In this document: positions 20,053-30,900 of the stretch, piece after piece | Layout of the letters: each line of letters starts with the position of its first letter | How positions within the stretch are numbered: the stretch's first letter is position 1 | Source: Mastigamoeba balamuthi | Lineage: Eukaryota > Evosea > Mastigamoebida > Mastigamoebidae | Direction: 5' to 3' | Assembly: GCA_902651635.1 (NCBI GenBank) | Contig: CACRSC010000022.1 | Span: 1 to 39,540, forward strand | DNA length: 39,540 nucleotides | Made by a program: the position numbers and the translations under genes | Notes under the pieces: generated by a model | What the model saw: only the letters and a program-made list of their open reading frames with translations | Databases searched by the model: none | Told to the model about the DNA's origin: nothing

Positions 20053-23000
20053 TTATTTAGTGCCAATATAGATGAATGCTGCCCACTGCTTCGGATCATC
20101 TGACTCTGATCGTTTTCTCAGTGATGCCTTGCGTAGGGCTGTGGACACATCCCACAATTGCATTGACAGAAGCTCCTGGTAGAACAATTCCATCAAGTGT
20201 GAGTGCCCTTCATCAAGAGTCCACAATGATGCAACAACGCCACGGGCCCCAGCAGAGATAAATGCTCCAGCCAGGGACATGACACCATCACCTCTCAATC
20301 CTGAAAGCGATTACTGAGTTGAGACCATTAGCAATTTTGTACCTGCAAGAGAGTTGGGAGCTGTATTTGTACACGAGCTAAGAACAATAAGCGGAGCTGT
20401 GCCTAGTGCCAGTCCCTCGATGTCTGTTGCTCGCAGCCATCCATCACTCTCTTCCTTGGAGAGGGCAATGGCCCCAGATGGTTTGGTGCCATTACAGTAG
20501 AACAGCTGTGCATTTGAAAAAGTCGCGAAGTGCGCCAGATGAGTTCCCTGCAATTCCTGCAAGACGGAGTCCTTTGAGGCAGACGTGCCAGCCAGAACGC
20601 AGAGATCTTTGAAAGCGTGACTTCGGAGAAGCTCGGCTATCCTGTTGGCCTCCTTGTCCGAGCCTGAGCCAGTAGGATCTGACACGGACTGGCCGGGGTA
20701 CGACGGCATAGGCGACGGGTTGCCAACCACCAAGGCCCTCGATATTGACAGTGGATCCTGGGGTGTTCTGTGTACTCGGGAAAACAGGCTCAAAGAGGAG
20801 CACGTTGACATGGCGAATGCGTCCGAAAGTGGTACCGTATCTCCAGGTAGATGCAGCGCTGAAAACGGGACAGAGCACAGCATTCCGTGGGGAATGACAA
20901 CGAGTCGTCGGTCTATCGTCTCAGCCTTGGACAGGGCTCTTAGTCTCGCAGCGAACGTATCATTTTGGAACATAATCGACGAGAGTTCCTCCAGAGACTC
21001 GGCGGAGACGAGGCCTCTGCGGATCCCGGCCACAATCTCGGAGAGCTTCCACTGTAGGACGTCGTCTCTGTTAAACGATACCAGCAGGTCGTGTGAGATG
21101 TCGTTTGTGCTGCTGCTGCCCTGCGGGATGAGCCACGCGCTGATGCTGTCCCCTGGCACCTCCTTGATAACCAGGAACGACACCGATGCACTGCGTGCCA
21201 GTTGGCACATGTCCTCTGGGCTCAGAGCTTTGCGCGACACTGAAACAGCTCCCTGGCGTCGCTCAGCGCCGATTTCGGCTGTTGTCTGGCTCCTGGCGTT
21301 GTCTTCTACTGCCAGAGCCTCGCACTGGTGGCCTTGGCGCAGCAGAAGAGCGACCAGCGCATCGACCATCTCCTTGAACTGCACCGTTAGCAGCATCTCC
21401 TCATCACCCAGATCGTTGGCAAGGAGCTCGTGAGCCTGGATAAGGTTCCGCATGGCAGCGATCGCGCACCGGCCCAGTGGTACAGATGTCATTATTTCCT
21501 CTCGCCTGGTGTCGTCCTCGAGCTCGGCGGTCAGCGCGAAAAGTGAACTCTTGAAGTGCTCTGTCGCTTGCTTCTTGCTTCCCAGGCGGACGCAGCACAC
21601 GCAGCGCCGGCAGCACTCGGCAGCCTCGCATAGTTTATCGCCCAGCACACGCGAGATGTCCGTTGCCTTGGCGTGTAGCTCCAGCGCCATCTTGTTGTCT
21701 CCCATGTTGCTGTAGGCGATGCCCAGCCCGCTGTAGGCCTTGGCAGCGACGTCGGGCTTGTCCACCTCCTTAGCTAGGGTCAAACTTCTCTGCAGATACT
21801 GCACCGCCTGCCTGTATACTCCAAGGCTGATGTAGCAGTTCCCCAGCGAGTAGCACGCCTCACTCTCGCCGCCCTTGTCGTCCTCCTCCTGGCAGAGAGC
21901 AGACTGCCTGTAAGGTGTTAGCATGTGACAAGGGCCGCAGCATGGCGTGGTATCTCCAGCTTACTTGTCAAAGTACTCGATGGCGCGGCGATGGTCGCCC
22001 GACAGAGTGTGGTCTTTGCCCAGCGACTCGAGGGCAGTGGCCTCAGACTCCTTGTCCTCGAGCATCTTTGCCAATCCGAGGAACTTGGTGTGCAGCTCCA
22101 CAGCCTGCTTCCAGTCGCCGAGGTCCGAGTACGCGTCGCCCAGGTGCGAGTAAGCCCTGCACTCGTCCTCCTTGCAGGCCGCGTCCCGGGCGTTGTCCAG
22201 GCAGACCTCCCAGTACCCGATCGCCTTCTGCACCTGTCCCAGCTTCCAGAGCGACATGCCCAGGGCGAAGCTGGCCTCGGTCTCGCCGGGCCTGTCTCGC
22301 ATCTCGCGAGAGAGCTCGAGGTGGCGCTCGATGTACGGTATAGAGTCCTGGAACGCGCCCTGCGCGCTCAGGGCCCTGCCGAGGTTTGCCGCCGCGATGT
22401 CCTCAGCGATCCTATCCTCCGTCTCCCTGGAGATCTCGAAGTCCTTGATGTAGCAGTCCAGCGCCCGCGCGTGGTCGCCCAGCTGGTCCAGGGCCCCCGC
22501 GAGGTTGCGGTACGCTCTGCCCTGCTCGGCCATGTCGTTGGTCTCCTTGGCCAGCGCCAAGCTCTTCTCGTGGCACTCGGCGGAGCTCTTGGTGTCCCCG
22601 AGGCCCTCGTAGGCGACGCCGAGGTTGCCGTAGGCAGCGCCCATGTTGTGCTTGTCGCCGAGCTTCATGGCGACCTCGAGGTCCTGCAGGTGGAACTCCA
22701 CGGCCAGCTGGTGCTCGCCGAGCCTGTCGTACGCGTTGCCCATGTTGCAGTAGGCCCTGCCCTGCCCCTGCACGTCGTTGAGCTCCCTGGCGATCTCCAG
22801 CGCCCTGCTGTGCAGCTCGACGGCCGCCTGGAACTCCTCGATGCACTCGTGCGCGTTTCCGAGGTCGCTGAGAGCTGCCGCCTCCCCAGCCCGGTCCCCG
22901 AGCTCCTGGCAGATCTCCAGGTAGCACTGGTAGTAGTCGATGGCCCGCTTGCGCTCGCCCAGCCTGTCGTAGGCCCACCCGAGGTGCCGGATGGCCCTGC

Positions 23001-23322
23001 CCTGCGCCCACTTGTCCTTGCAGCGCTTGGCCACGGCCAGCTGCTTCTCCGCGTTGGCGGCCGCTGCCCGCAGCTCCCCGGGCCTCAGGGCCCGCTGCCT
23101 TGTCGACGCCGAGGGGCGCCGTGCGAGGGATGCCGTGGAGCGTGGCAGGGACTGGCTGGTGGCCGGGCCTGGGGCGGCAGGTCCGGGGCCTGTCCTGAGC
23201 GAGTAGCAGACGACAGAGGGCGCCTCGGGCGAGGGCGGGGGCTGCTCTCCTAGGTCTTCGGGTAGGGTCGACTTGGCCTCGAGGCCCTCGGGGGGCAGGA
23301 AGCTGGACGCACCGCAGCCCAT
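20053..23322 (-). CDS. TPR-CHAT caspase-like protease, predicted N-myristoylated
   Basis: Three exons (23322-21965, 21907-20343 and 20300-20053; introns 57 and 42 nt) give 1056 residues. The start at 23322 is chosen because it yields MGCGAS, a canonical N-myristoylation signal with a palmitoylatable Cys; an upstream in-frame ATG at 23346 would hide it. A low-complexity linker is followed by about eleven TPR units of roughly 40 residues (for example QGRAYCNMGNAYDRLGEHQL). The C-terminal CHAT domain has the catalytic His in HLAHFATFSNAQ and the Cys in VLSSCTNT, then SLAGAFISAGARGVVASLW. The usual THG after the His is altered, but both dyad residues remain. CHAT proteases are separase/caspase-related and are often switched on through their TPR part. 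Target and trigger are unknown. Confidence 0.92.
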
Positions 23323-23870
23323 TGCCGGGAGCCTGCAGTGGCTCACGGGGTCGGGGAAGTGGATGTGTCCCTGTAGGGAAATGCCCCTATCCTCCTATTT
23401 TTGGGGACAGGTTCGAATCTCTCCGATACCGCGCATCCTCTCTGGCAGATACGAGAGTCGGATGGTGCACACGGACACGTGAAACGTGGCACAACCGAGG
23501 AGGCCAAGGCCCGCGACGGGCCCCTCTAACAACTAGTTCCTCTCCAAAGGACGACGGCAATCACGGGAATATGTAACACGTCAAACGCTGCAGGGACCAT
23601 TGGAAACTCGCCCGTGATGCAACCGAGACCAAAGCATACGGATCCTGACAGGCCTCTCAGAGGTCATGGGTCATCATATCCCAGAGCATGATACGAGTAT
23701 CACCCGGTACATCTCTGATGGAGTTCCGAATTCGGTTTGGGTCACCTCGACCTCGATGAAGCCCATCTGGAATCCCAGAGGGATTCCCCGCATGTGCTGA
23801 ACCTCATGCGTGAACCTCTGTGCATTACTCTCAGTGTGATGTGACAGAAATCCGGCTCAATGCCAACCTC
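23323..23870. other. Region upstream of TPR-CHAT, no gene seen
   Basis: Should contain the TPR-CHAT promoter. The block CCTATTTTTGGGG near 23394 resembles, in inverted orientation, the CCGAAAATAG motif before the receptor genes. A/T content rises toward the right and frames are broken. Confidence 0.4.
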
Positions 23871-24099
23871 TATCTGGGCTGTCGAGACGGACGGGAAAGA
23901 CCAGCCCCGCAGGTGGAAGTGACGGAACATTATTTCAGGTACAGCATCATGGATACGCCGTCCTACAGCTGCAGTCAGGAAACCTGGATTTAATCTTAGG
24001 TACCGATTTCTTCTGCCTCAGTATAATCTGGATTGAGCTGGGCAATGGTGACTGGGGCAACAAATACTCCCAGGCGAGGGTCTGCCCCTGGGGGTATGA
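23871..24099 (+). mobile_element. Degraded retroelement aspartic-protease remnant
   Basis: One plus-strand frame, open over roughly 225 nt and closed by a TGA, reads SGNLDLILGTDFFCLS. DLILGTDFF (23987-24013) matches the conserved second block of retropepsin-type proteases of LTR and related retroelements. It is preceded by QVQHHGYAVLQLQ, as expected of the strand before that block. The catalytic D-[TS]-G block was not found upstream, and the following frame is interrupted, so this is a remnant. No long terminal repeat was seen. Confidence 0.45.
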
Positions 24100-24628
24100 T
24101 TGAAAGGAGGTGGTCGAGAGACACCACCTCCATTCAACGAGCCCCGAGGAAATGACAGAAGTGAATCAGATTTGGATTTCATCCCGTGGAAACCATATCT
24201 TGAGGGCACTGCAAAAGTTCTGTATAGACTGCTCTTATTTTTCTATGCATGGAGCACAGAGGGGATCACAAACACCTGTGATGGCATCACAGTCAGGGGG
24301 TGCTTTGCAATCTCAACCTCAATGGAGCACATCCAGAATCCACTTGGAAAGACAACACCAGGATGCTCTACTGTCTCAGTCATGTGCACAAAATTCTGTG
24401 AGAAGGCAGAGTTAACCAGCTTGTCTGATGAGGCAATGACTAACCTCGATCTGCCTGATGGCTGCGTGGGGAATGATGGGGTGAACATATTCGAAGCAGT
24501 CCCATATCAGGCCCATTGAAAGAGTCCCGTCATCTAGCCTGATGCCATCGAACACAGGGATGGTCGCCCGAGCTGTAACATGTCAGAATGCTATCACCAT
24601 GTCACCGTAGCCAGATTCAGACCGCACC
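24100..24628. other. Possible continuation of the retroelement remnant
   Basis: A plus-strand frame of 139 codons (24100-24519) has no recognised motif. It directly follows the protease-like remnant and could be derived from the same element, but no reverse-transcriptase motif is visible. Confidence 0.2.
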
Positions 24629-24925
24629 CAAGTCATGTGCAGAGGGCACACCCTGGTTCATCTCCTCGATGTACGGCCACGTGTTCATCACAACTACACG
24701 CAGGTCGTCACACGAGCACGTGCTTGAGGTGGCGACAATGGCACTCAGCTCTGCGAGTGAGCCCTCTGTCCTCTGGGCCTCGCCCATGTAGGTCGACCAC
24801 ATCATCGACTCGAGCCTTATGCCCTGGCCCCCCTTGATGAGCTCCCCGTTGGGAAGAACGCGGAGGTGCCAGTCCCACATTATTATCCGGAAGAATGTAT
24901 ATGGTGAAAAATCTGAGCGATTCAA
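24629..24925 (-). pseudogene. Unidentified gene fragment containing a dispersed repeat
   Basis: Minus-strand frame reading WDWHLRVLPNGELIKGGQG and ending near WPYIEEMNQG. The stretch 24629-24707 is about 85% alike to 33681-33757, where differences mostly preserve the protein (WPHIEEMNQ). In the second copy MNQ is followed by a good donor (CAG|GTGAGC), so the fragment may be an exon of a larger multi-exon gene family. No domain was recognised. Confidence 0.35.
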
Positions 24926-25030
24926 TTGACGCTACAAGCTTGCAATCTTGACGAATCTCCATTATTCCGCATACGATGGATGTAGGGTGGAAGGGATGGC
25001 ATGACCACTGGAACGAAAGCAACTGACTCC

Positions 25031-25275
25031 NNNNNNNNNNNNNNNNNNNNNNNNNNNNNNNNNNNNNNNNNNNNNNNNNNNNNNNNNNNNNNNNNNNNNN
25101 NNNNNNNNNNNNNNNNNNNNNNNNNNNNNNNNNNNNNNNNNNNNNNNNNNNNNNNNNNNNNNNNNNNNNNNNNNNNNNNNNNNNNNNNNNNNNNNNNNNN
25201 NNNNNNNNNNNNNNNNNNNNNNNNNNNNNNNNNNNNNNNNNNNNNNNNNNNNNNNNNNNNNNNNNNNNNNNNNNN
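25031..25275. other. Assembly gap of 245 N
   Basis: All bases are N. Sequence to the right begins inside a near-identical copy of the TPR-CHAT gene, so gap size and content are unreliable. Confidence 1.
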
Positions 25276-25636
25276 GGGCGTTGTCCAGGCAGACCTCCCA
25301 GTACCCGATCGCCTTCTGCACCTGTCCCAGCTTCCAGAGCGACATGCCCAGGGCGAAGCTGGCCTCGGTCTCGCCGGGCCTGTCTCGCATCTCGCGTGAG
25401 AGCTCGAGGTGGCGCTCGATGTACGGTATAGAGTCCTGGAACGCGCCCTGAGCGCTCAGGGCCCTGCCAAGGTTTGCCGCCGCGATGTCCTCAGCGATCC
25501 TGTCCTCCGTCTCCCTGGAGATCTCGAAGTCCTTGATGTAGCAGTCCAGCGCCCGCGCGTGGTCGCCCAGCTGGTCCAGGGCCCCCGCGAGGTTGCGGTA
25601 CGCTCTGCCCTGCTCGGCCATGTCGTTGGTTGCCAT
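25276..25636 (-). pseudogene. Partial near-identical copy of the TPR-CHAT gene
   Basis: 25276-25630 aligns with 22188-22542 over 355 nt with four substitutions that I could see. None changes the protein in the copied TPR units (GRAYRNLAGALDQLGDHARA and on). The copy stops at the N gap on one side. On the other it departs abruptly after ACCAACGAC, where an ATG (25636) happens to open the frame. It lacks the rest of the TPR array and the CHAT domain in this window. It may be a recent truncated paralogue whose remainder lies in the gap, or an allelic contig end wrongly joined here. Confidence 0.7.
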
Positions 25637-27911
25637 AGTCGTGCTTCAAGGAGCCCGTGCAGCTGGGGGATTTGTCCACGTCCTCTAGCACTGTCCCACG
25701 TGCACGTCTGTCCACGTCTGGTCCGCCTGACCCCGACTCTCGTCCCCTCATTGACCGCACGCTGGGTCCCCGGGCCACGGGGCCTTGATGGCGCTGGTCC
25801 ACGGGCCGCCTCGGGGTTGCGGTTGGGCCACTACAAAAACTGGTGGTTGAAAGAAGAATCATGCAGCACTCAGCCTTGCCCACGCCATCCATGGAGCCCG
25901 CCCCCGCTGTGCCGCGCTGGGCACAGGTAGAGCTCAAAGACAAAGAGCTTAGGCGCGATATCCCGACGAGCGATGGCCGACAAATCTGCGGATACCTGCG
26001 GAGGCAGTCGGCCTTGAGCGCGCTGAGGGACCCTGAACAAGTGCACGCTGGCCAGTGCGCCCACCATCACTCAGAGACCTCCTGCGAGCAGCCCGAGGCT
26101 GTCCCAAGTCACTGCCAAGCACTCCGGAACACTGCGACATGATGGCCAGTGAAATATGGAATCCAGGTAACCGCCTCTGCAAGGGGAGGAGCGCAGCTGT
26201 ACAGGGCTGGGCTGAGGGGTACACTGGGGCTCTGGTCCATGAAGCCCCTGTGCTGTCATCGTGTAGAAGAGTCAGAATAAGAAGCTATATTCCATCTGCT
26301 ACCAGGAAGGGATCCTGAAGAATCTCTGAACAATCACAAAAATCTATGATGACTTTTAGGTATGGAACAATTACTGCTCATTCCAAGACGACCACAATCA
26401 TGTGAATCTGATGATATATAACTTGCAGCACATGGGACTGCAGGTAGTCTTGAGAGCTAGCCCTTTGAAAAGTACTATCGGCAAGATCAATGCCCATACG
26501 TACTGGACTTGTTGACAAATAAAGCAGATTGAGAATTTTTTAGCCAGTGAGCATTGAACTGTTGCCCTGCCCCCAATGAACAAAGCGAACACTTCCCGCT
26601 TTCACTACTTAACATTTCGATCAAATCAAGCTCTGAGTTAAACTGCAACACACGCCCACAGCCCACAGAGGCCATTCCTCCAACAGACAGACTAATGAAA
26701 CAGACATTTAGCTTGAAGAACCTCACCATATTAGACGTGCAATGTAAAACTGATTTAAAAACTCCCAATTTTTCAAATACTTGTTCCATGCCAAAACAGG
26801 ATTCGCAAGCCAACTGGTGGTATAGCCATATTATGCACTTTTTCAATGCACATGATCAAGACCATTATTTTACCTCTTAACAGCGCTTAAGGAACTGAAA
26901 TATGCCTAAGAATATTGTTCAACTACATAGAATACTGGCCTTCAGAAATTGAATCACTCCAATGATGAGTTCATATGATCATTAAATTGTGAGCAAATTT
27001 TAAAGGGAAACAGGGGTTTTTCAGGGTTGATGAAATTAAATCAAACCCTTGTAAATTCTGTTTCATTTATTTCAAGCTCTCTTTTCTTTCATACATATTT
27101 TGAAAAAAAGCAATTGGAGCTGAACGAGTTGGCAATAAGTGTTTCTTCATCCTGCACGTGGTCCTAAGAACAGAATATTCAGCAGACACAATTGATTCAA
27201 TCAATCAATTATGTCTTACAAAGTTGTATAAGACTGATTGAGACATGCAACTATGCGAATTGGACTGTGAAATTGTATTGTTGGCCGTTTTCAACAGTGA
27301 AAGAAGTAGACCGAGCCATTTCTTCTGGTTTTAAGGAAACCACTCAGTACGGGATCCATGAGAGGAAAAATGTGGAAGCGACAAGTGGTTGGTTATTCTT
27401 GTTGACATGACTTGCCCGTGAACTCAGGAAGGACAATCACGTGCCTGCAGACGTTCCTGAGAGGCAGCGACTTGCTATGCCTTGACACATGTGTCCTCTG
27501 CACTAATTCTGGGCTCGTCTAAGCACATGAAGGTGGATGCCTCCATCCGGCTGAATTTGGCCATCATCTGGGATCTTGCAGCCCTCTGGATCGGGCTGGA
27601 GGCGGCTGTACCACGGCTGAAAAAGTAGAATCGTGCAGCGTGTGTCAGTTGAGCAGGCACAGGGACGCGAGAGGGTTGGCTGGTGTTATCATCAAGGAGC
27701 TGAGAGGCGTGTGCGACGAGCAGCACTTCAATATGCTCTATGCACTTACGCTCATTTGGCTTGAGCAGGTGCAACGTTGCTCCCAATGTTCTCTATTTTT
27801 CACCTGGAGCTACTGGTAATGTTCACAGTTCGTCGCAGGGCACATTGAAATTGGAGGAAAACGGAAACACCAACCAACTATTGCAGAAATATTCGTTGAG
27901 TTCTGCGCTCG
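25637..27911. other. Long non-coding or decayed stretch, A/T-rich from about 26.3 kb
   Basis: 25637-26300 is GC-rich without a recognisable gene. 26300-27450 is A/T-rich and resembles 19.2-20.05 kb in composition. Frames at 26487-26846 (-), 27192-27410 (+) and 27475-27786 (-) have no known motif and no supporting splice pattern. A last exon of the receptor gene may lie just left of 27903, since its final exon here ends in a strong donor, but this is not settled. Confidence 0.4.
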
Positions 27912-30900
27912 TCAGGGAATTTTCCCTTCAGGGCGAACACTCAGCTCAGAGGAGCCTTGGATAATTGAGAAGGCACTCACAGAGCCCGTGGCGCCAAGGC
28001 CCAGGCCGGCGTTGACCAGGTCCTGCGGCAGGACAGAGGCCATCATCTCGTCGTCGGACACGTCCCTCCCATCCACAGACACCGACATCTCCGACAGAAT
28101 GTTGCGGGGCGTCTGCGGTGAGCTCATGCTCAGGTCCGCCGGCATCTCGAACGCCCCGGCAGCCTTGGTCGAGAATAGTGAGTCACCGAGTCAACTGCGA
28201 TGAATGCAGGCGGAGAAGAGTCGCACAGCGAATGTCTGAGGCCAGCTCCTGAGGATCTGGAACACAGATGGCCTTCTCTCGGGCTCCTTCTGCCAGCAGC
28301 GACTCAGGAGCATTGCCACCTCCTTGGGCGTCGACGGGTGGATCTCCGGCACGGCCCCCTGCTGCTGCTGTTGCTGAGGTTGTTGTGGCTGCATCTCAAC
28401 GCCACCCTGCCCCTGTCCGCCTTGCCCGGACGCGGTGGAGTGCGACACGGATACGAAAGAGGACTTGCTCGAGTCTGTCATTGTCGAGTACAGATCAGCG
28501 GGCAGGAACAGCTCCCATAGAACAATCCCAAATGCTGGATTGATGCAGTGAGCACCATTCATCGCAACGGTGGAGAGTGGCCCTACCGAAAACGTCTGTG
28601 GCAGTCGTTGCTGGTTTGCCGTCGATGAGCTCGGGGGCCAGCCAGTTGGACTTCCTTCTCGCCGAGTTGCTCGCCGACGAGTTCTTTCCCTTGGAGCACC
28701 AAAAGTCGCATATCTTGGTCACCATACTCCCGTCCATCTGTATGAATTCCACTCGTCAGTTGGCATCGATGATAATCGCGTGGTGCGAGAGGGCGTGCCA
28801 TCAGGGACTGGCTGGACAAATTACCGTGGACCACAGGAGGCTTAGCGGAGTGCAAGTACGCCAGCCCTTTGATGGTGTCCTGCAAGGGATGTGAGCCAAC
28901 AGTGCAGCAGCTCAATCAAAATCACGAAAGCGATGGCGACTTGGTTGTAGTAGTTCATGTTCTGCTTGTTCTTCTTCAGGTACTCGTGCAGCGACCCCGA
29001 CGCCATGTACTCTGTGACGGCGTGCATTGTCAGGTGACCCAGAGGGCCGAAAGGGATTGAGAGAAATGGATTCTGTGGTACCACTGACGATGAGGAGGTC
29101 CTTGTTGCTCTCGCTGTACCCCAGCATCATCATCAAGTTGGGATGGTGCACGCTATTCGTCAGGGCCATCTCCGCTTTGATGCTCTCGAGGTCCTCCTTG
29201 GTGGTGGTCATCTTGTCGACGACTCTGATCGCTACGGGCGTCCCGTGCCAGTCGCCGTTGTGCACAGTCCCGAACTGGCTCTTGCCGATTCGCTCCCCGA
29301 TCTCGAGCTCGCTCCTCTTGATCTTCTTCAGTGTCGACCTCCCGCTGTTCCTGATCACGATGGCAGCGACGAGCACCGAGCAGACGACAGCAAATCCCGG
29401 GATAGTCGTGGACAGGATCACAGTGCGCTGGGTGTTGTCTGTGGCCGGGACCTTTGGAGGGTCGAACTCCTTGCCGCACCGCTGGACCTCGTTTACCGAG
29501 TACGGGACGGCCTGGAAGAAAAACGAGGACCACTGCTCGACGTAGACCGTGTCCATTCCCTGGTTGCAGAGCCTCTCACCGCTGTCCTGGTCGAGGAACG
29601 GGCCGACTGTCAGCACGTTGTCGATCTTGAAGTACTTCTTGGCGTAGATCGTGTCAAGCAGCATCTGCGACGTGACCTCTGTCGCCGCGGTGTACTTGGA
29701 GTCCTCGTTCATGCTCTGCAGCACAACGGAGAGGAACTTGCCGACGAGGAAGCCCTCGAAGGGGATCTGCACCTGGTTGATGTACGAAACCCAACTCTCG
29801 AAGTCCTGGCGTAGCGCGTTGCTCGACGACAGCGTCGAGAGGGTCGGTGTGATCGACGTACGGTAAACGTGCTTCCACACGCCGCCGCTGATGAACAGCT
29901 TCCAGAACATTTCAGTGTATGTGATGACAGAGGTTGTGAGGGCGGGGCATGTCGGGCACGCCCTCTGGGCACGCTGGATCAGCTCCCATGCATGACCGAC
30001 AGTCGAGATGTAGATGAAGGCGTCGCCGGGCAAGGCTGACTCGACTGTGCTTGCGATCTCGTCGTTAGTGTTGTTGTCGACACTCCTGAACGGATGGTCC
30101 TCTATGTCCACGGTGACATTCCCCCACAGCTGTACAGGGATCTATTCGTAAGGAATCGAAGGAGGAAGGAACGATGCAGTGGTCTATGAGAGGGAGATCT
30201 CACTTTTGTTTCTCTACTCAGACGCAGGCCCCTGATAAAGTCGGTGGCGACCTCGTTGTGGGTGTCTTGGTTCCACATGACAATGAGCTTTTTCGCATTC
30301 TCCTTCTCGATGAGGAACTGCCCGGCGGTCCTCGCTTCCTGGTAGTACGACGAGAACAGGTTGATGACTCCTCTGTGCGATATGGAACGGTCTGTGAGTG
30401 AGCGAACTCGAGGGCTGTGGTGGTTGGTCGGGGGCAGAGCGAACCGACGGAAAGGAGACCTCAGCGACTGCAGTCCCGACAGTGGGGCGATGTACGGGAG
30501 GAACTTGCCTGCATCGACGAGCTTCAGCGCTCGGCCCGTGTCGTTCACGTTGAGTCCGGTGATCGCAATCGCCTTCGCTGTGCGTCAGGCGTGGCAAGAG
30601 GGAATTGGATGTGTAAAGGGCAAGGAACCTGTCTGTTCTTGAGCACCGCCAGGTCTTGGTCGAAGTTGGTGGTAAGAGACGACGTCAGTGCCATGAGCCT
30701 CTGGCTGTCGCTGTTGTGCGCGCTGATACCAGACGAGAGCCCCAGCTGGATGTCGGAGAAGTACCCCGAGGGCTTCGAGGTCTCGAAGCCGATGACGGCC
30801 CTGCGCGACGTGCTGTTCCAGCCAGAGGCAGTGCAGCCCGTGAACTTGAACGAAAACGAGCTGACGGTGCTAAGCTTCCCGTTGCTCGTGTCCATCTGCG

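Noticed and set aside
23400-23425. GGTTCGAATC, a tRNA B-box-like sequence
   Set aside because: The bases on each side do not form a T-stem, and no acceptor, D or anticodon arms could be folded around it.
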